This document shows positions 1-7,875 of a stretch of DNA of 64,000 bases, in pieces. Every line of letters begins with the position of its first letter. Position 1 is the stretch's first letter. The notes below the pieces were generated by a model. It was not told where the DNA came from and did no database searches. It worked only from the letters and a program-made list of their open reading frames with translations. Location: positions 25,813-89,812 of the forward strand of contig CAZUAQ010000020.1 in NCBI GenBank assembly GCA_964618455.1. The letters run 5' to 3'. A program made the translations under genes and the position numbers. The stretch comes from CAZUAQ01 sp964618455. Its GTDB lineage: Bacteria > Planctomycetota > Phycisphaerae > UBA1845 > PWPN01.

Positions 1-956
1 GGTCATGTGAGATGCGGGTCGCGACTCGGGGCTTGTGGATTCAGCCTCGGTGTGATGAATGTGCTCGCGAAGAATGTACACCGGGCGCTGTTTGACCTCT
101 TCGAAGATGCGTCCGATATACTCGGCCATGATGCCCAGGCAGAGCAGTTGGACGCCACCCATGAAGAGGATGGTCATCATGATGCCGGTCCAGCCGGGCT
201 CGATGGGTTGGCCGAGCAGGTAGCTGATGAGAATGAACACGGCATAGACGAGCGCGATTCCAATCGTGAACAGCCCGAGAGCCGAGGCGAGGCGCAGCGG
301 AATATTGGAAAAAGCGAGCACGGCGTAAAGGGCCATGCGCATGGTCTGGCGAATCGAATACGCCCTTTCGCCCGCGTGGCGGTCCGCCTGTTCGTAGCCG
401 ACGCCGGTCTGCCGGAACCCGAGCCAGCTGATCATGCCGCGCAGAAAACGGGAACGTTCCGGCAGGCCTTTGAAGGCGTCGACGACGCGGCGATCCATGA
501 GGCGGAAGTCGGCGGCCTCGGGCGGGATCGGCGGCTTGATGAGCGCGTTGATCACCTTGTAGCCGAAGCGCGGTTTNNNNNNNNNNTGACCCGCTCGCGG
601 TAGGCGTAGACCATGTCGTATCCTTCGCGCCACTTCTCGATAAATTCCAGGATGAGCCGCGGCGGATGCTGCAGGTCGGCGTCCATGACCACCACCGCAT
701 CGCCGGTGGCGTAGTCGATCCCCGCCGAGAGCGCCGCCTGGTGACCGAAGTTGCGCGACAGCCCGAGGGCATGGACGCGCGGGTCGCGCCCGGCCAGTCG
801 TTTCAGGCAGGTCAGGGTATTGTCACGACTGCCGTCGTCGACAAAGAGAATCTCCAGCTCCCCGTCGATCTCAGGGGTCAACTCATCGAGCCGCCGATGC
901 ATCTCATCCACGTTGGGCGCTTCATTGAAGCAGGGGATGACGATGGACAGGCGCAT
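1..956 (-). CDS. GT2 family glycosyltransferase, polyprenyl-phosphate type (partial, gap inside)
   Basis: Transfers a sugar, probably to undecaprenyl phosphate, at the inner membrane face (family knowledge). The N-terminal part starts MRLSIVIPCFNEAPN and carries the GT-A motifs FVDDGSRDNT and MDADLQHPP typical of DPM1/GtrB/ArnC proteins. After the ten-N gap at 577-586 the frame resumes with PPEAADFRLMDRRVV, the usual second half of the domain, and then two hydrophobic segments near the left edge. The C-terminus runs off the window. Its ATG (954-956) overlaps the panB stop as TGATG, which suggests translational coupling. If the gene is intact the real gap length must be 2 modulo 3, so ten N is a placeholder. 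The exact acceptor and sugar cannot be told. Confidence 0.88.
577..586. other. Assembly gap, 10 N, inside the glycosyltransferase
   Basis: A run of exactly ten N. The flanking frames of the glycosyltransferase differ by an amount that ten bases cannot reconcile, so the true missing length is unknown. Confidence 0.97.
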
Positions 957-1816
957 CAGGCGTCTCCGCATCGGGGGAAAAGTTTGTCCGCCTCGCCGGG
1001 CTTCATGTGAATGGCGTCGGCGTCGTTGGGAAAGCGACGCTTGTGAATATCGTCCACATAGGCGGCAAAGGCACGGGCGAGAATGCTGCTGAGGTCCTCG
1101 TATTGCCGCACATGACGCGGGGGATGGCCCGCCGCGTGGCCGATCATGTCGTGCAGGACGACGACGGTCCCGTCACAATGCGGCCCGGCGACGCAGCCGA
1201 TGACCGGCACATCGGCGCGCTCGGTGATCTCGCGGGCGACTTCGGTAGCCACCGCTTCGAGCAGCAGGGCGGAGGCCCCCGCCTCTTCCATGGCCCGGGC
1301 TTCGGCGATGAGCCGCGCGCCGGAGTCGGCGTCGCGCCCCTGGGCGCGGTAGACGCCTTCCTCCTCCAATTGCTGGGGAAGCAGGCCGAGGTGGGCGATG
1401 ATCGGCAGCCCGGCGGCGGTGAGTTTGCCCACCAGTTCGACGTCGCGGCCGGTGACCTCAATCTTCAAACCGTCGGCGCCCGTCTCGTTGAGAAAGCGCT
1501 TCGACCAGGAGAGCGTCTCGTCATCCGACCCGCATCGCGCGAGGTAGGGCAGATCGGCCATGACGAAAACGTCCGGCGCGCCGCGTCGCACCGCCGCGGT
1601 CAGCGTGATGAGAAACTCGGGTGGCATCTCGCGGGTCGAAGGCAGGCCGAGGATCACCTCCGCCGCCGTGTCCCCCACGAGCAACACTTCGACCCCCGCC
1701 TCCTGCATCACCCGGGCGGTGCCGGCGTCGTAGCAGGTCAGCACGCTGATCGGGCGACCCTCTCGGAGGGCCCGGTGAAGCAATTCCCAGGAAGGATTGT
1801 CTGCATTGAGGTTCAT
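956..1816 (-). CDS. panB: 3-methyl-2-oxobutanoate hydroxymethyltransferase (PanB)
   Basis: Makes ketopantoate from alpha-ketoisovalerate and methylene-tetrahydrofolate in pantothenate/CoA synthesis. The 286-residue protein matches the TIM-barrel family: LTCYDAGTAR near residue 26, LLVGDT with the metal-binding Asp, MADLP with the second Asp, LKIEV with the catalytic Glu region, AHLGLLPQQ, LLLEAV with the late Glu, and GPHCDGTVVVLHDM. The VGDT-AAEVILG stretch departs from the common VGDSLGMV form, so it may be a divergent PanB or a paralogue. Length is normal (about 260-290). The start lies just below a candidate minus-strand promoter at 1826-1854 and the stop overlaps the following glycosyltransferase start. 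Confidence 0.85.
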   Translation of the reverse strand: MNLNADNPSWELLHRALREGRPISVLTCYDAGTARVMQEAGVEVLLVGDTAAEVILGLPSTREMPPEFLITLTAAVRRGAPDVFVMADLPYLARCGSDDETLSWSKRFLNETGADGLKIEVTGRDVELVGKLTAAGLPIIAHLGLLPQQLEEEGVYRAQGRDADSGARLIAEARAMEEAGASALLLEAVATEVAREITERADVPVIGCVAGPHCDGTVVVLHDMIGHAAGHPPRHVRQYEDLSSILARAFAAYVDDIHKRRFPNDADAIHMKPGEADKLFPRCGDA

Positions 1817-1825
1817 GGCATGTTA

Positions 1826-1854
1826 AGCATAGACAGGGCCGTAACGAATCACAA
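1826..1854 (-). promoter_or_regulatory. Candidate sigma-70 promoter for panB
   Basis: Read on the minus strand: TTGTGA (1849-1854), 17 bp spacer, TATGCT (1826-1831). The predicted transcript would start within a few bases of the panB ATG, giving an almost leaderless mRNA. Confidence 0.4.
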
Positions 1855-1863
1855 GATAAGGGC

Positions 1864-1892
1864 TTGCAAATCGTACCGGCGCGGGAGATAAT
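1864..1892 (+). promoter_or_regulatory. Candidate sigma-70 promoter for the zinc-ribbon protein
   Basis: TTGCAA (1864-1869), 17 bp spacer, GATAAT (1887-1892). It points to the gene starting at 2061 and sits only ten bases from the opposite panB promoter, so the two would compete for polymerase. Confidence 0.5.
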
Positions 1893-2060
1893 GCGATTGA
1901 GCGGCGAAATTGGCGGGCACCGGCAATGGGAACGCCCGCGAGAACTCTTTCGGATGCCGCGACGATTTGACAACTACACAGAACTCCCGTCTCGGCGGTG
2001 GGGATCGGCGTTCCGAGGAGGGCCGTCTCCGGCCGCGAGTGGGTGAGGGACGAGAATACC

Positions 2061-2804
2061 ATGGGAGCTACGCTCGACGCCCTGCACAAGCTGCAAGCCA
2101 TCGATCAACAAGTGCGGTCGGTCCGCGACAGAATCGACTCCAAGACCCGAGCCGCTCTAGCCCGTCAACGCAAAGTCGAAACCCTTCAAAAGCAGATTGA
2201 AAATCTCCAGACGCAGATCCGTAATGCCCAGGCGGAAGCGGACAGCATGGAGATGGATCGCCGCACGCACGAGGAGCACGCGACCAAGCTGCGCGAGGCG
2301 CTGAACCGCGCGAAGACCAATAAAGAGTACGCGGCGATCCTGTCCGAGTTGAACACGGACAAGGCCGACCTCGCCAAGATCGAGGACACGACGCTGGCGG
2401 CGCTGGGGCGCGTGGACGAACTCAAGAAGGAACAGAGCGATCTCAAGCAGTCGCTCGCCGAGGCGGAGCAGCGCGCCGACGCGATGACGCGCGAGGCGGA
2501 CCAGCTTCGTGAGAAGTACGCCCAGAAACTGCAGGGCCTCGAAGACAAGCGCGAAGAGGCGGGAGCGGAGATTCCCCCCGAGGCGAAGAACCTCTTCGAG
2601 CGGGCCAGCGACAAGCACGACGGCGAGGGTATGGCCCTGGTCGAGAAGACGCATCCCCGCCGGGCCGATTACACGTGCAGCGGCTGCAACATGACCATCA
2701 CGCTGGAGACGGTGAACGCCCTGCAATCACGGGATGACATCCTGGCGTGCCAGACGTGCGGCCGGATCCTCTATCTCGAAGAACCCTCCGGACTGGCGGT
2801 CTGA
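2061..2804 (+). CDS. C4 zinc-ribbon coiled-coil protein (DUF164/CdsZ-like)
   Basis: Cytosolic 247-residue protein. Residues 1 to about 185 form a long heptad-rich coiled coil; the C-terminus has a four-cysteine zinc ribbon, CSGC then CQTC about 30 residues on. This is the architecture of the zf-RING_7/DUF164 family, whose members have been linked to nucleic-acid or ribosome-related roles; the role here is unknown. ATG at 2061 is chosen because GAGGGA lies about ten bases upstream; an upstream in-frame start at 1998 lacks that support. It is divergent from panB. Confidence 0.85.
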   Translation: MGATLDALHKLQAIDQQVRSVRDRIDSKTRAALARQRKVETLQKQIENLQTQIRNAQAEADSMEMDRRTHEEHATKLREALNRAKTNKEYAAILSELNTDKADLAKIEDTTLAALGRVDELKKEQSDLKQSLAEAEQRADAMTREADQLREKYAQKLQGLEDKREEAGAEIPPEAKNLFERASDKHDGEGMALVEKTHPRRADYTCSGCNMTITLETVNALQSRDDILACQTCGRILYLEEPSGLAV

Positions 2805-2900
2805 GTGCAGGTCTGAATTCGCAGATCGGCTCAGGCGCCCCGTGGCATCAGGTCGCTTTTGATCTGCTGGTTCCATCTGCCGGGCATGAATCCACTGACA

Positions 2901-3314
2901 TCATTCTTCCTCGCCTGACATGAGCGATGGTCCCGCTTCGGCGAAGCGCTCCAGCAGCGATGCTAGGCGTCCTTCTACATCGTACCGTCCGGTGGCGATG
3001 GCATTCTTGACGGCGTGGACCTTTTCCCAGCGGACATCCGACATGTCCGGAAGATTCGGCAGAGCGTCCTCGGCCGGCCGAGGGGGTTCGAGTGTCGGCC
3101 GTTGAGGGGAGGGAGTTGACTCCGGCTGGGGTGTCGGCGGGCGAGCGGCGGAGGGGCCGGGTGTCCCGGGTTCTCCCTGAGCGTCAGGGGAGGAGGACGC
3201 GTCCTTCGGGGGCGGCGCCGGGAAGGGGAGCGGGCGTCGTGTGGCGGCGATCTTCGCGCGGTGTCGCACAATGCTCATGAAATCCAACGTGCTACCTTTC
3301 CGCGGTGATGCCAT
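2901..3314 (-). CDS. Proline-rich protein with FlgM-like C-terminus
   Basis: 137 residues. Residues 1-25 are basic, residues about 28-88 are a Pro/Ser/Ala-rich low-complexity linker, and the C-terminal 45 residues contain VRWEKVHAVKNAIATGRYDV followed by a Leu/Arg-rich helix, which resembles the sigma-28-binding end of the anti-sigma factor FlgM. No flagellar gene lies in the window, so the sigma partner is unknown and the resemblance may be only general. AAAGGAG stands 12 bases before the ATG. It converges with the zinc-ribbon gene. Confidence 0.62.
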   Translation of the reverse strand: MASPRKGSTLDFMSIVRHRAKIAATRRPLPFPAPPPKDASSSPDAQGEPGTPGPSAARPPTPQPESTPSPQRPTLEPPRPAEDALPNLPDMSDVRWEKVHAVKNAIATGRYDVEGRLASLLERFAEAGPSLMSGEEE

Positions 3315-3777
3315 AGCGACGACTCACTCCTTTCCGGCCGACCAGCCTACCCGAAGACGCAGTTCAGCGTCTGGACCTCCGCGCGTTCCATTCATCCGCA
3401 GGGGGTATTATCGGCGGGTTTCAACGAATTCCCGAAGCGATCTTGAAAACCGGGATTGCGGACGGTCGGCCCGCCGCCATGGCCTCAGGCGGCTGGAAAA
3501 CAGCCGAGGATGGGATTATCTTCAAACGCGGTTTCGGGGAGGCGGTTCCGAGCCCAAGACCCGTCGGGAGACCCATGTCCGACTTCGATGGGGACGCAAG
3601 TCTCAGAACAGTGCGAGAGAAGCTCTTCAGGAGAAAGGGACCTTCCCTCATTGGCGTCACTTTGATCGCTTGACGCCAGAATGCGCGGCGATCGCGATGG
3701 CTTCGCGGCAAATCGGGGAAGGGCATTGAGCATTTCACTTTGATTACGGCAGTCATTGTGTGGAAGGAGCCCGCAGC
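3315..3777. other. Intergenic region without a supported gene
   Basis: About 460 bp between the divergent FlgM-like and amidase genes. Short open frames exist on both strands (for example 3443-3673 plus and 3421-3789 minus) but neither has a recognisable product or a convincing ribosome-binding site. It probably holds promoters for both neighbours; no clear tRNA, riboswitch or terminator was seen. Confidence 0.5.
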
Positions 3778-4497
3778 ATGTCCTGGCAAACGTGGGTTGG
3801 ATTCGGCATCCTTGGCCTGTCGATCGGGCTGGTCGGTTGTCAGCCGCAGGAGCGGAAAGTCGTCGATCGCCTGCCTCCGCCGGTAGCGCCGACGTACAAG
3901 CTCGAGCCCGCCCCGGTGCGCACGGAGACGCCACGTACCTCACCGCCCGTTCGCTCCGTGCAGCCGACCACACCGGTGGTCAGCAGCCCCTGGAAACCGC
4001 GCCGCCCGATCTCGCCGCAGTGGAACTGCATCATCATCCATCACTCGGAGAGCGACACGGGCTCCCTTCGCGATATTGATTCCTGGCACAAGGCCAAAGG
4101 CTGGGACGGTTGCGGCTATCACTTCGTGATCGGCAATGGTACGGGCTCACGCGACGGCCAGATCGAGATGTCCTACCGGTGGCATTCGCAGTTGACCGGT
4201 GCCCACTGCCGCCTGACCGCCGACGAAGAGATGCGTCGCGGCCTGCACGAGAACTATTACAACGAGCACGGGATCGGCATCTGTCTGGTCGGGCGGTTCA
4301 ACGATGAGCGGCCGACGCCCCGGCAGATGGAATCCACCGCCCGGCTCGTCCGCTACCTGATGGACGCCTGTTCCATCCCGTCGGCCAAGGTGTACGGTCA
4401 CGGGGACCTGAAAGCCACCGATTGCCCCGGGCGGTTTCTGTCCATGGGGGCACTCAAACGTCAGGTCGATGTCCTGCAGGCGTCCGCGCATCGCTAG
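3778..4497 (+). CDS. Lipoprotein N-acetylmuramoyl-L-alanine amidase (Amidase_2/PGRP)
   Basis: Cleaves the amide between MurNAc and the stem peptide, most likely in the periplasm. The 239-residue protein opens with a lipoprotein signal ending LVGC, followed by a proline-rich spacer to about residue 80. The catalytic domain shows the zinc histidines in IIIHHSES and HSQLTGAHC, the WHKAKGWDGCGYHFVI segment and the final GHGDLKATDCPG motif. ATG 3778 is preferred over an in-frame GTG at 3760 because GGAAGGAG sits eight bases before it. A second PGRP-type protein with a different anchor lies at 38356-39402. Confidence 0.87.
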   Translation: MSWQTWVGFGILGLSIGLVGCQPQERKVVDRLPPPVAPTYKLEPAPVRTETPRTSPPVRSVQPTTPVVSSPWKPRRPISPQWNCIIIHHSESDTGSLRDIDSWHKAKGWDGCGYHFVIGNGTGSRDGQIEMSYRWHSQLTGAHCRLTADEEMRRGLHENYYNEHGIGICLVGRFNDERPTPRQMESTARLVRYLMDACSIPSAKVYGHGDLKATDCPGRFLSMGALKRQVDVLQASAHR

Positions 4498-4706
4498 TGA
4501 ATGGATGATCCACCGTTCTCGTCCCATAAAGATCTCTCCTCCGCTTCGCGTCCGGTAATCTCGACATTTCCGGGACGATCACCCGCGCTTCCACGGAATC
4601 TCGCAAGGATCCCAATCTAAGCCGCAACCCGGTCCCGAATTGGCCGATAAGGAGGACGCGAGCAACGAAAGTTCGATGCATACAAGCTGTAATGGAGGCA
4701 TCCGAT

Positions 4707-5018
4707 ATGCGACGCTGCGGCAAAGGCTTGGCCGGCAAGGCCATTCGTCGATTAGTAGTTACGGTCTTTCTCCCTCTCTTCATTCTGGCCGGAACGATGG
4801 GCGCGGGATGTGATACACAGGCGTTTATCGCTGGATCGTCGGAAGGTGTCGCCGAAGGGCTCGTCACCATATTCGGCGGCGTTGTCGGCGCCTCGGATTC
4901 CGAGGAAGCATTTCCCACCGGGGCGACCACGATTTTCAGTGGTCTGTTGAGCGGTTTCCTCACGGGCTTCTTCTCCGACGATATTGCCGAATTCGAGGAG
5001 ACGGGATCGCAGACCTAG
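4707..5018 (+). CDS. Small lipoprotein, unknown function
   Basis: 103 residues. A basic start (MRRCGKGLAGKAIRR) is followed by a hydrophobic helix and a lipobox-like AGTMGAGC, so the mature protein begins near residue 35 and is only about 70 residues, rich in Gly, Ser and Phe with small hydrophobic runs. ATG 4707 is chosen over 4692 because GGAGG (4694-4698) is correctly spaced before it. It is the first of three successive short lipoproteins and ends in front of a strong terminator at 5060-5095. No known domain recognised. Confidence 0.7.
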   Translation: MRRCGKGLAGKAIRRLVVTVFLPLFILAGTMGAGCDTQAFIAGSSEGVAEGLVTIFGGVVGASDSEEAFPTGATTIFSGLLSGFLTGFFSDDIAEFEETGSQT

Positions 5019-5059
5019 CGGCCTTCGTCTTCCTCAACCCTCTTCCCGTAGAGAACTTC

Positions 5060-5095
5060 AAGCGACAACGCAGCCGCTGTGCGTTGTCGCTTCTT
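5060..5095 (+). terminator. Rho-independent terminator
   Basis: Perfect 13-bp inverted repeat, AAGCGACAACGCA (5060-5072) and its complement (5080-5092), with a seven-base loop, followed by a short T-rich run CTTT. It closes the transcript of the small lipoprotein 4707-5018. Confidence 0.8.
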
Positions 5096-5235
5096 TGCGC
5101 GCTGCGGCTCCCGGGCCTGGGATGGCAACCGGACACGCCGCCGGCGGTATAACTGGTTCGTGACCCTTGGTTCTCGTAGAATGCCTTCGATCCTGAAACG
5201 AGTTCATCGCGAATCAGCCAACGAGGAGCGGCAGA

Positions 5236-5472
5236 ATGAAAACGCGTAGGAAAGCCCGAAACCTGGCCATGCGAGCCATGTTGTGGATGGGAGTGGTGTC
5301 CTCCGGGGCCTTGTTTGGTGGAAGCTGCAATACCGAGGTCCGCTCGATCGTGCTCGCCGGCCTGAACGAACTGACCGTGGCCCTGATCGATGCATTCTTC
5401 GTCACGCTGGATCCGCCGACCACGGCGTCTCTCGAGACTCCGGATGTGTCAGAAGTCATCGGTCACGGTTAG
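5236..5472 (+). CDS. Small secreted protein or lipoprotein, unknown function
   Basis: 78 residues. Basic N-terminus, one hydrophobic segment and a lipobox-like FGGSC near residue 31, leaving a mature part of under 50 residues. GAGGAG (5223-5228) lies seven bases before the ATG, a strong reason to accept this short gene. The next small lipoprotein starts 16 bases after its stop, so the two are probably one operon. No homologue recognised. Confidence 0.62.
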   Translation: MKTRRKARNLAMRAMLWMGVVSSGALFGGSCNTEVRSIVLAGLNELTVALIDAFFVTLDPPTTASLETPDVSEVIGHG

Positions 5473-5488
5473 TGAGGAGGGCGCGGCG

Positions 5489-5689
5489 ATGCCTTGGAAA
5501 CGAAGAGGCTTGGCGTGGCTTCGGCTCCTGTCGAGCGGGGGCCTGATGCTGGGGACGATCAGTTCGGGTTGCCTGGCCGACGCGCTGCGCGACATCAGCG
5601 ACGAACTCGACGATCTCGCCAACGAGGTCGATGACGATCGCGACGATTTCGACGAATTCCTGGATGACCTGGAGGACATCTTTGACTGA
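5489..5689 (+). CDS. Tiny lipoprotein with acidic helical tail
   Basis: 66 residues. The signal peptide ends in ISSGC (lipobox, Cys near residue 28). The mature 39 residues are extremely acidic, with ISDELDDLANEVDDDRDDF and more Asp/Glu in a helix-like heptad spacing. GAGGAGG (5474-5480) is eight bases before ATG 5489. Such an acidic tail could bind cations or a basic partner, but that is inference. Confidence 0.65.
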   Translation: MPWKRRGLAWLRLLSSGGLMLGTISSGCLADALRDISDELDDLANEVDDDRDDFDEFLDDLEDIFD

Positions 5690-5807
5690 TTCGGATCCAG
5701 TTTGTCCGCGATCAGGACGGGTTGGCCGATTCGCAGGCGGAATCTTCCTTCTCATCGCACGCGATGGTGACCACGCGTGAGCCTTCCCTGAGGGTAGGTG
5801 AGCCCGC

Positions 5808-5835
5808 TTCACTTGCCTTTCTCCCCGTCTATAAT
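5808..5835 (+). promoter_or_regulatory. Candidate promoter of the TPR membrane gene pair
   Basis: TTCACT (5808-5813), 16 bp spacer, perfect TATAAT (5830-5835). Transcription would start near 5842, at or next to the GTG proposed as start codon, which argues against translation starting at the more upstream in-frame codons. Confidence 0.45.
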
Positions 5836-5841
5836 GCCATT

Positions 5842-6723
5842 GTGAGCCTGAGCACGCCTGACATCGACCGACTTGTCGCCTCTTCCGCCCCCGTTCGTGG
5901 CTGGATGAACGGCTGGAACCTGACCATGCTGAGCGTGGCCGTGCTGTGGGGCGGTTCCCTGGCGATTTCCCAGATCACGGATAACGATGCCTGGTGGTGG
6001 TACGGCACGCATTTGGCCATGATCGTGGCGGTCGTGCTCGTGCTCAGCGTGGGAATGCGGCATCGCCGGATGGGGCGATCCATGCTGGAGGCCTTCGAGG
6101 CGGTGCAGCTTCAGGACTGGGATCGGGCCGAAAAGGCCCTGCTCACGTTGCTGAGTCGGCCGGTCCGCCCGGGGCACGCCCGGGTCGAAGCGCTGCTTGC
6201 CCTCGCGTCGTTGGCCGAAGCGCAGAACCACTATGAGGGATCGCAGCGGGTTTACGAGGCCATTCTTAACGGCGACGAAGCCGATCCGCTTCAGCAGCAC
6301 ACCACGCATCTTGCCCTGGCGTCGGCCATGCTCCGCAATGGGGAGACCGCCGACGCCGTCGCGCTGATCGACAAACTCGAACGCATCAACCTGCCCGAGC
6401 CGCTGGAAGCCCAGGTGTCGCTGCTCTCCCTGTTTCGCGAGGTGGTGATGGGGCATGCTCACGAGACGCTCGACAAGGCTGCCCGGCGGCGGGCGTTGTT
6501 CCGCAATAACCTGGGCACGCGGGCCGGTTACGGCTACGCGCTCCTGGCCGCCGCCTACGATCGGGCGGAGCAGGCCGAGCCCGCTGAACAGAACTGGCAC
6601 GATGCCACACTGCTGGTGCGGCCGGAGCAGTTGCTCGATCGTTTCGATATGCTGAAATCGGTTGCGACGAAATACCCCGCCGCGCAGCGACCGCTCGCTT
6701 CGAAGGGGCCGACGGCATCATGA
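5842..6723 (+). CDS. Membrane protein with TPR-like helical repeats (copy 1)
   Basis: About 293 residues. Two transmembrane helices lie near the N-terminus (around LTMLSVAVLWGGSLAIS and LAMIVAVVLVLSVG), followed by a cytoplasmic alpha-helical region with TPR-like pairs such as WDRAEKALLTLLSRP and YEGSQRVYEAILNGD. Function unknown; such proteins are usually scaffolds. The start is uncertain: GTG 5842, ATG 5764 and TTG 5722 are in frame, and I favour 5842 because a TATAAT box lies immediately upstream. Its stop overlaps the next start by four bases (ATGA); the two genes share the same architecture. Confidence 0.68.
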   Translation: MSLSTPDIDRLVASSAPVRGWMNGWNLTMLSVAVLWGGSLAISQITDNDAWWWYGTHLAMIVAVVLVLSVGMRHRRMGRSMLEAFEAVQLQDWDRAEKALLTLLSRPVRPGHARVEALLALASLAEAQNHYEGSQRVYEAILNGDEADPLQQHTTHLALASAMLRNGETADAVALIDKLERINLPEPLEAQVSLLSLFREVVMGHAHETLDKAARRRALFRNNLGTRAGYGYALLAAAYDRAEQAEPAEQNWHDATLLVRPEQLLDRFDMLKSVATKYPAAQRPLASKGPTAS

Positions 6724-7691
6724 CCTCGCTCGATCAACACGAACTGGATCAACTGCTGCGAAGCTTTCGCCGTCATGTGATCATGTCGACGGGCTTGCGT
6801 ATTGCCATGTTCGTCCTGCTGGGGATCGGGTTGATGGTGTCCATGTCGATGCCGCAGGAATCGAGCCGTCGCATGACGATGGCGGTGCTGGGCGTCGGTC
6901 TCATGCTGGTGGTTCTCGCGGCCATGGGGACATTGAAAATGACGCGCGACGTGCAGGCCGGCAATCTGCTGCTCAACCGGGGCAAGCTTGCGGAGGCGGC
7001 CGCCTCGCTGCGCCGCGCGATCGGGCGATTCTCCTTTTCGTCCCAGGGACGCTTCATCGCCGTCCAGCAGTTCGGCATTCTGTTACAGCAGCAGCACGCT
7101 TACGGTGAGGTGGTGCGACTTTGCCGGGAGATGCTGCGGTACCGCCTGAAGCGGTGGCGATCGGTCTGTTTTTCGGTCCGCGTGATGTTGGCGGATAGTT
7201 TATTGATGATGAACCGCGAGGCGGAGGCGTACGATGCCATGCGCCCGGTCTTCGATCAGCCCATGTCGCTTCTGGAGCGAATTCGCATCCTGCCGGTGCA
7301 GTTGCGTTACGAGCTGGCCTCGGACAACGCGGCATCGGCGGTGAAAGACCTGCCCGAGAAGGCGAAGCTGGCGGAACTGATGGACGGCCCGCGCGCATCG
7401 CTGGTGCATGCCCTGCTCGCGGAGGCCTGCGAGCGTCAGGCGATGACCGAGGAGCGGGATTACCTGCTTCAGAAAGCGTGGCTGTATCACGACGTGACAA
7501 AGCTGGCGGAACGCTACGGCATCCTCGCCCCGATGGCGTCACTCTCGCAGCAGGGGGACCTGGACCGGTTGAAAGAGGAGGCGATGTCCAGGCCGGCCGA
7601 AGAAAGCGTGTCCCAGCCGGGCACCGAAGATTCCGCAGCAACGGGGGATTCGTCGCCCTCCCGGGACTCGGAGATCGATCAGCGGGCCTGA
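6720..7691 (+). CDS. Membrane protein with TPR-like helical repeats (copy 2)
   Basis: 323 residues with the same plan as the preceding gene: an N-terminal pair of transmembrane helices (around IAMFVLLGIGLMVSMS and MAVLGVGLMLVVLAAMG), then TPR-like helices (for example LLLNRGKLAEAAASLRRAI) and a disordered Ser/Glu/Pro-rich tail. The four-base ATGA overlap with copy 1 implies coupled translation, and the shared architecture suggests an old tandem duplication or a heteromeric pair. Function is unknown. Confidence 0.72.
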   Translation: MTSLDQHELDQLLRSFRRHVIMSTGLRIAMFVLLGIGLMVSMSMPQESSRRMTMAVLGVGLMLVVLAAMGTLKMTRDVQAGNLLLNRGKLAEAAASLRRAIGRFSFSSQGRFIAVQQFGILLQQQHAYGEVVRLCREMLRYRLKRWRSVCFSVRVMLADSLLMMNREAEAYDAMRPVFDQPMSLLERIRILPVQLRYELASDNAASAVKDLPEKAKLAELMDGPRASLVHALLAEACERQAMTEERDYLLQKAWLYHDVTKLAERYGILAPMASLSQQGDLDRLKEEAMSRPAEESVSQPGTEDSAATGDSSPSRDSEIDQRA

Positions 7692-7709
7692 AGTTGTGTG
7701 TTAAATGCT

Positions 7710-7739
7710 TTGGATTACGCCCCCGGGACGGCGTATAAT
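7710..7739 (+). promoter_or_regulatory. Candidate sigma-70 promoter for hflX
   Basis: TTGGAT (7710-7715), 18 bp spacer, perfect TATAAT (7734-7739). It lies right after the TPR gene pair and gives hflX an untranslated leader of roughly 130 bases. Confidence 0.55.
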
Positions 7740-7875
7740 GAACCGTCGCTGAAATGAACTGAACCCTCGACGCCCCGTCCACTTGCCTTGAGGACCCTGG
7801 GCATTCTCGGCATGCGGGTCGCGAGGGCGAAGACAACGAAACCCTCTTCGACCCGCACCGCGGGAATCGGCAGTT

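Noticed and set aside
3421..3789. Open frames in the 3315-3777 gap on both strands
   Set aside because: No ribosome-binding site, no recognisable product and mutually antisense.
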